Below are positions 63,548-64,000 of a DNA stretch of 64,000 nucleotides, piece by piece. Positions within the stretch are counted from its first letter, which is position 1; each line of letters opens with the position of its first letter. The position numbers and the translations under genes are program-made. Source of the stretch: CAISIP01 sp031383745. Lineage in GTDB: Bacteria > Pseudomonadota > Gammaproteobacteria > Burkholderiales > Burkholderiaceae_C. The DNA lies in contig JANMZX010000050.1 of NCBI GenBank assembly GCA_031383745.1, forward strand, positions 1-64,000. The letters are read 5' to 3'. The notes under the pieces are model-generated. The model did no database searches. It was not told the origin of the DNA and saw only the letters and a list, made by a program, of their open reading frames with translations.

Positions 63548-64000
63548 ATGCTACCCGAACTCGACCAGGTCGATCTGCCTGACGATGCCGTGGAGGTTGG
63601 GCGCGTTGGCGAAGCCTGGGGCATCAAGGGCTGGTTCAAGGTCTTGGCGCACAGCAGCTCGCCCGAGGCGCTGTTCTCGTCGAAACGCTGGTTCATCCTG
63701 CCCGCGGAACGAGGTGCTCGGAACTTCACCGGGGCCAAGCTGCTTCGGATGGTCGAGGTCAAGGAGCACGCGGGTGGTGTGGTGGCCAGCGCTACAGACA
63801 TCGCTGACCGATCGGCGGCGGAATTATTGCGGGGGGCGCGTGTGTTCATCCCGCGCTCCAGTTTTCCCAGCACCCAAGCCGACGAGTTCTATTGGGTAGA
63901 CCTCATCGGCCTGGATGTTGTCAATCGCGAAGGTGTGCATTTGGGGCGTATCAAGGAGCTTCTTTCCACCGCCGCCCAGGCAGTGATGGTGATGGAGTTC
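63548..64000 (+). CDS. rimM: 16S rRNA processing protein RimM, C-terminus cut by window edge
   Basis: 30S maturation factor that binds S19. The 151 codons seen start MLPELDQVDLPDDAVEVGRV and contain the RimM N-terminal domain with EAWGIKGWFKV (family GxxG..G), then the linker and the beginning of the PRC-barrel domain (EFYWVDLIGLDVV). The remaining 35-45 residues lie beyond the right edge. Confidence 0.95.
   Translation, partial: MLPELDQVDLPDDAVEVGRVGEAWGIKGWFKVLAHSSSPEALFSSKRWFILPAERGARNFTGAKLLRMVEVKEHAGGVVASATDIADRSAAELLRGARVFIPRSSFPSTQADEFYWVDLIGLDVVNREGVHLGRIKELLSTAAQAVMVMEF

Overview
The window is ordinary core chromosome of a GC-rich betaproteobacterium. The gene order (plsX-fabHDG-acpP-fabF-rpoE-rseAB-mucD-lepA-lepB-rnc-era-recO-pdxJ-acpS, the asd-fimV-truA-trpFBA-accD chain, and the sdhCDAB-sdhE-gltA cluster beside mdh/acnB) is typical of Burkholderiales, probably near Comamonadaceae or the Sphaerotilus/Leptothrix group. 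That placement is inferred from gene content and order, not from a search. I see no rRNA, tRNA, IS element, prophage, CRISPR array or foreign-looking island. Nearly every base is in a recognisable gene. Two genes are cut by the edges: ppc on the left (C-terminus missing) and rimM on the right (C-terminus missing).

Layout. 1-6042: ppc (-), divergent from the heme operon hemC-hemD-hemX-hemY. 6073-9601: rne (-) with a long, structured upstream region. 9602-12689: rluC, a HAD phosphatase, a Rieske protein and an S49 peptidase. 12708-14095 (-): an RsmI-like methylase and a Maf protein. 14121-14958: DUF177 (yceD) and rpmF, closed by a strong terminator. 15066-20496: the fatty-acid synthesis cluster. 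20511-24975: a small membrane protein, then rpoE-rseA-rseB-mucD (envelope stress). 24976-25486: a 511-bp intergenic region with a DnaA-box cluster and a hairpin terminator. 25487-33412: lepA to nagZ, one dense co-directional cluster. 33426-34964: lysS (-). 35052-35615: yggT. 35623-44239 (-): accD, trpA, trpB, trpF, truA, fimV, asd. 44440-48170 (-): leuB, a small exported protein, leuD, leuC. 48268-54392 (-): gltA, sdhE, sdhB, sdhA, sdhD, sdhC and a GntR regulator. 54581-59817 (+): mdh, a CitE-like lyase, an exported protein, acnB. 59924-62059: a DUF486 protein and a DUF47/Pit phosphate pair. 62107-63137 (-): a TM2-like protein with sequence repeats and a GNAT acetyltransferase. 63258-64000: rpsP and rimM.

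Functional logic. The most coherent unit is the TCA-cycle block at 48-60 kb: two divergent groups encoding citrate synthase, succinate dehydrogenase, malate dehydrogenase and aconitase, with a GntR/UTRA regulator whose own predicted promoter has a perfect 12-bp palindrome in its spacer. The lipid block (plsX to fabF, plus acpS and accD elsewhere in the window) supplies most of type II fatty acid initiation and elongation.

I did not find a new defence, mobile or biosynthetic system. The points most worth checking are non-coding: phased DnaA boxes and a possible small RNA or attenuator before lepA, the rne leader structures, the GntR operator, a G9 tract inside trpF, and a hexamer repeat inside the TM2 gene.
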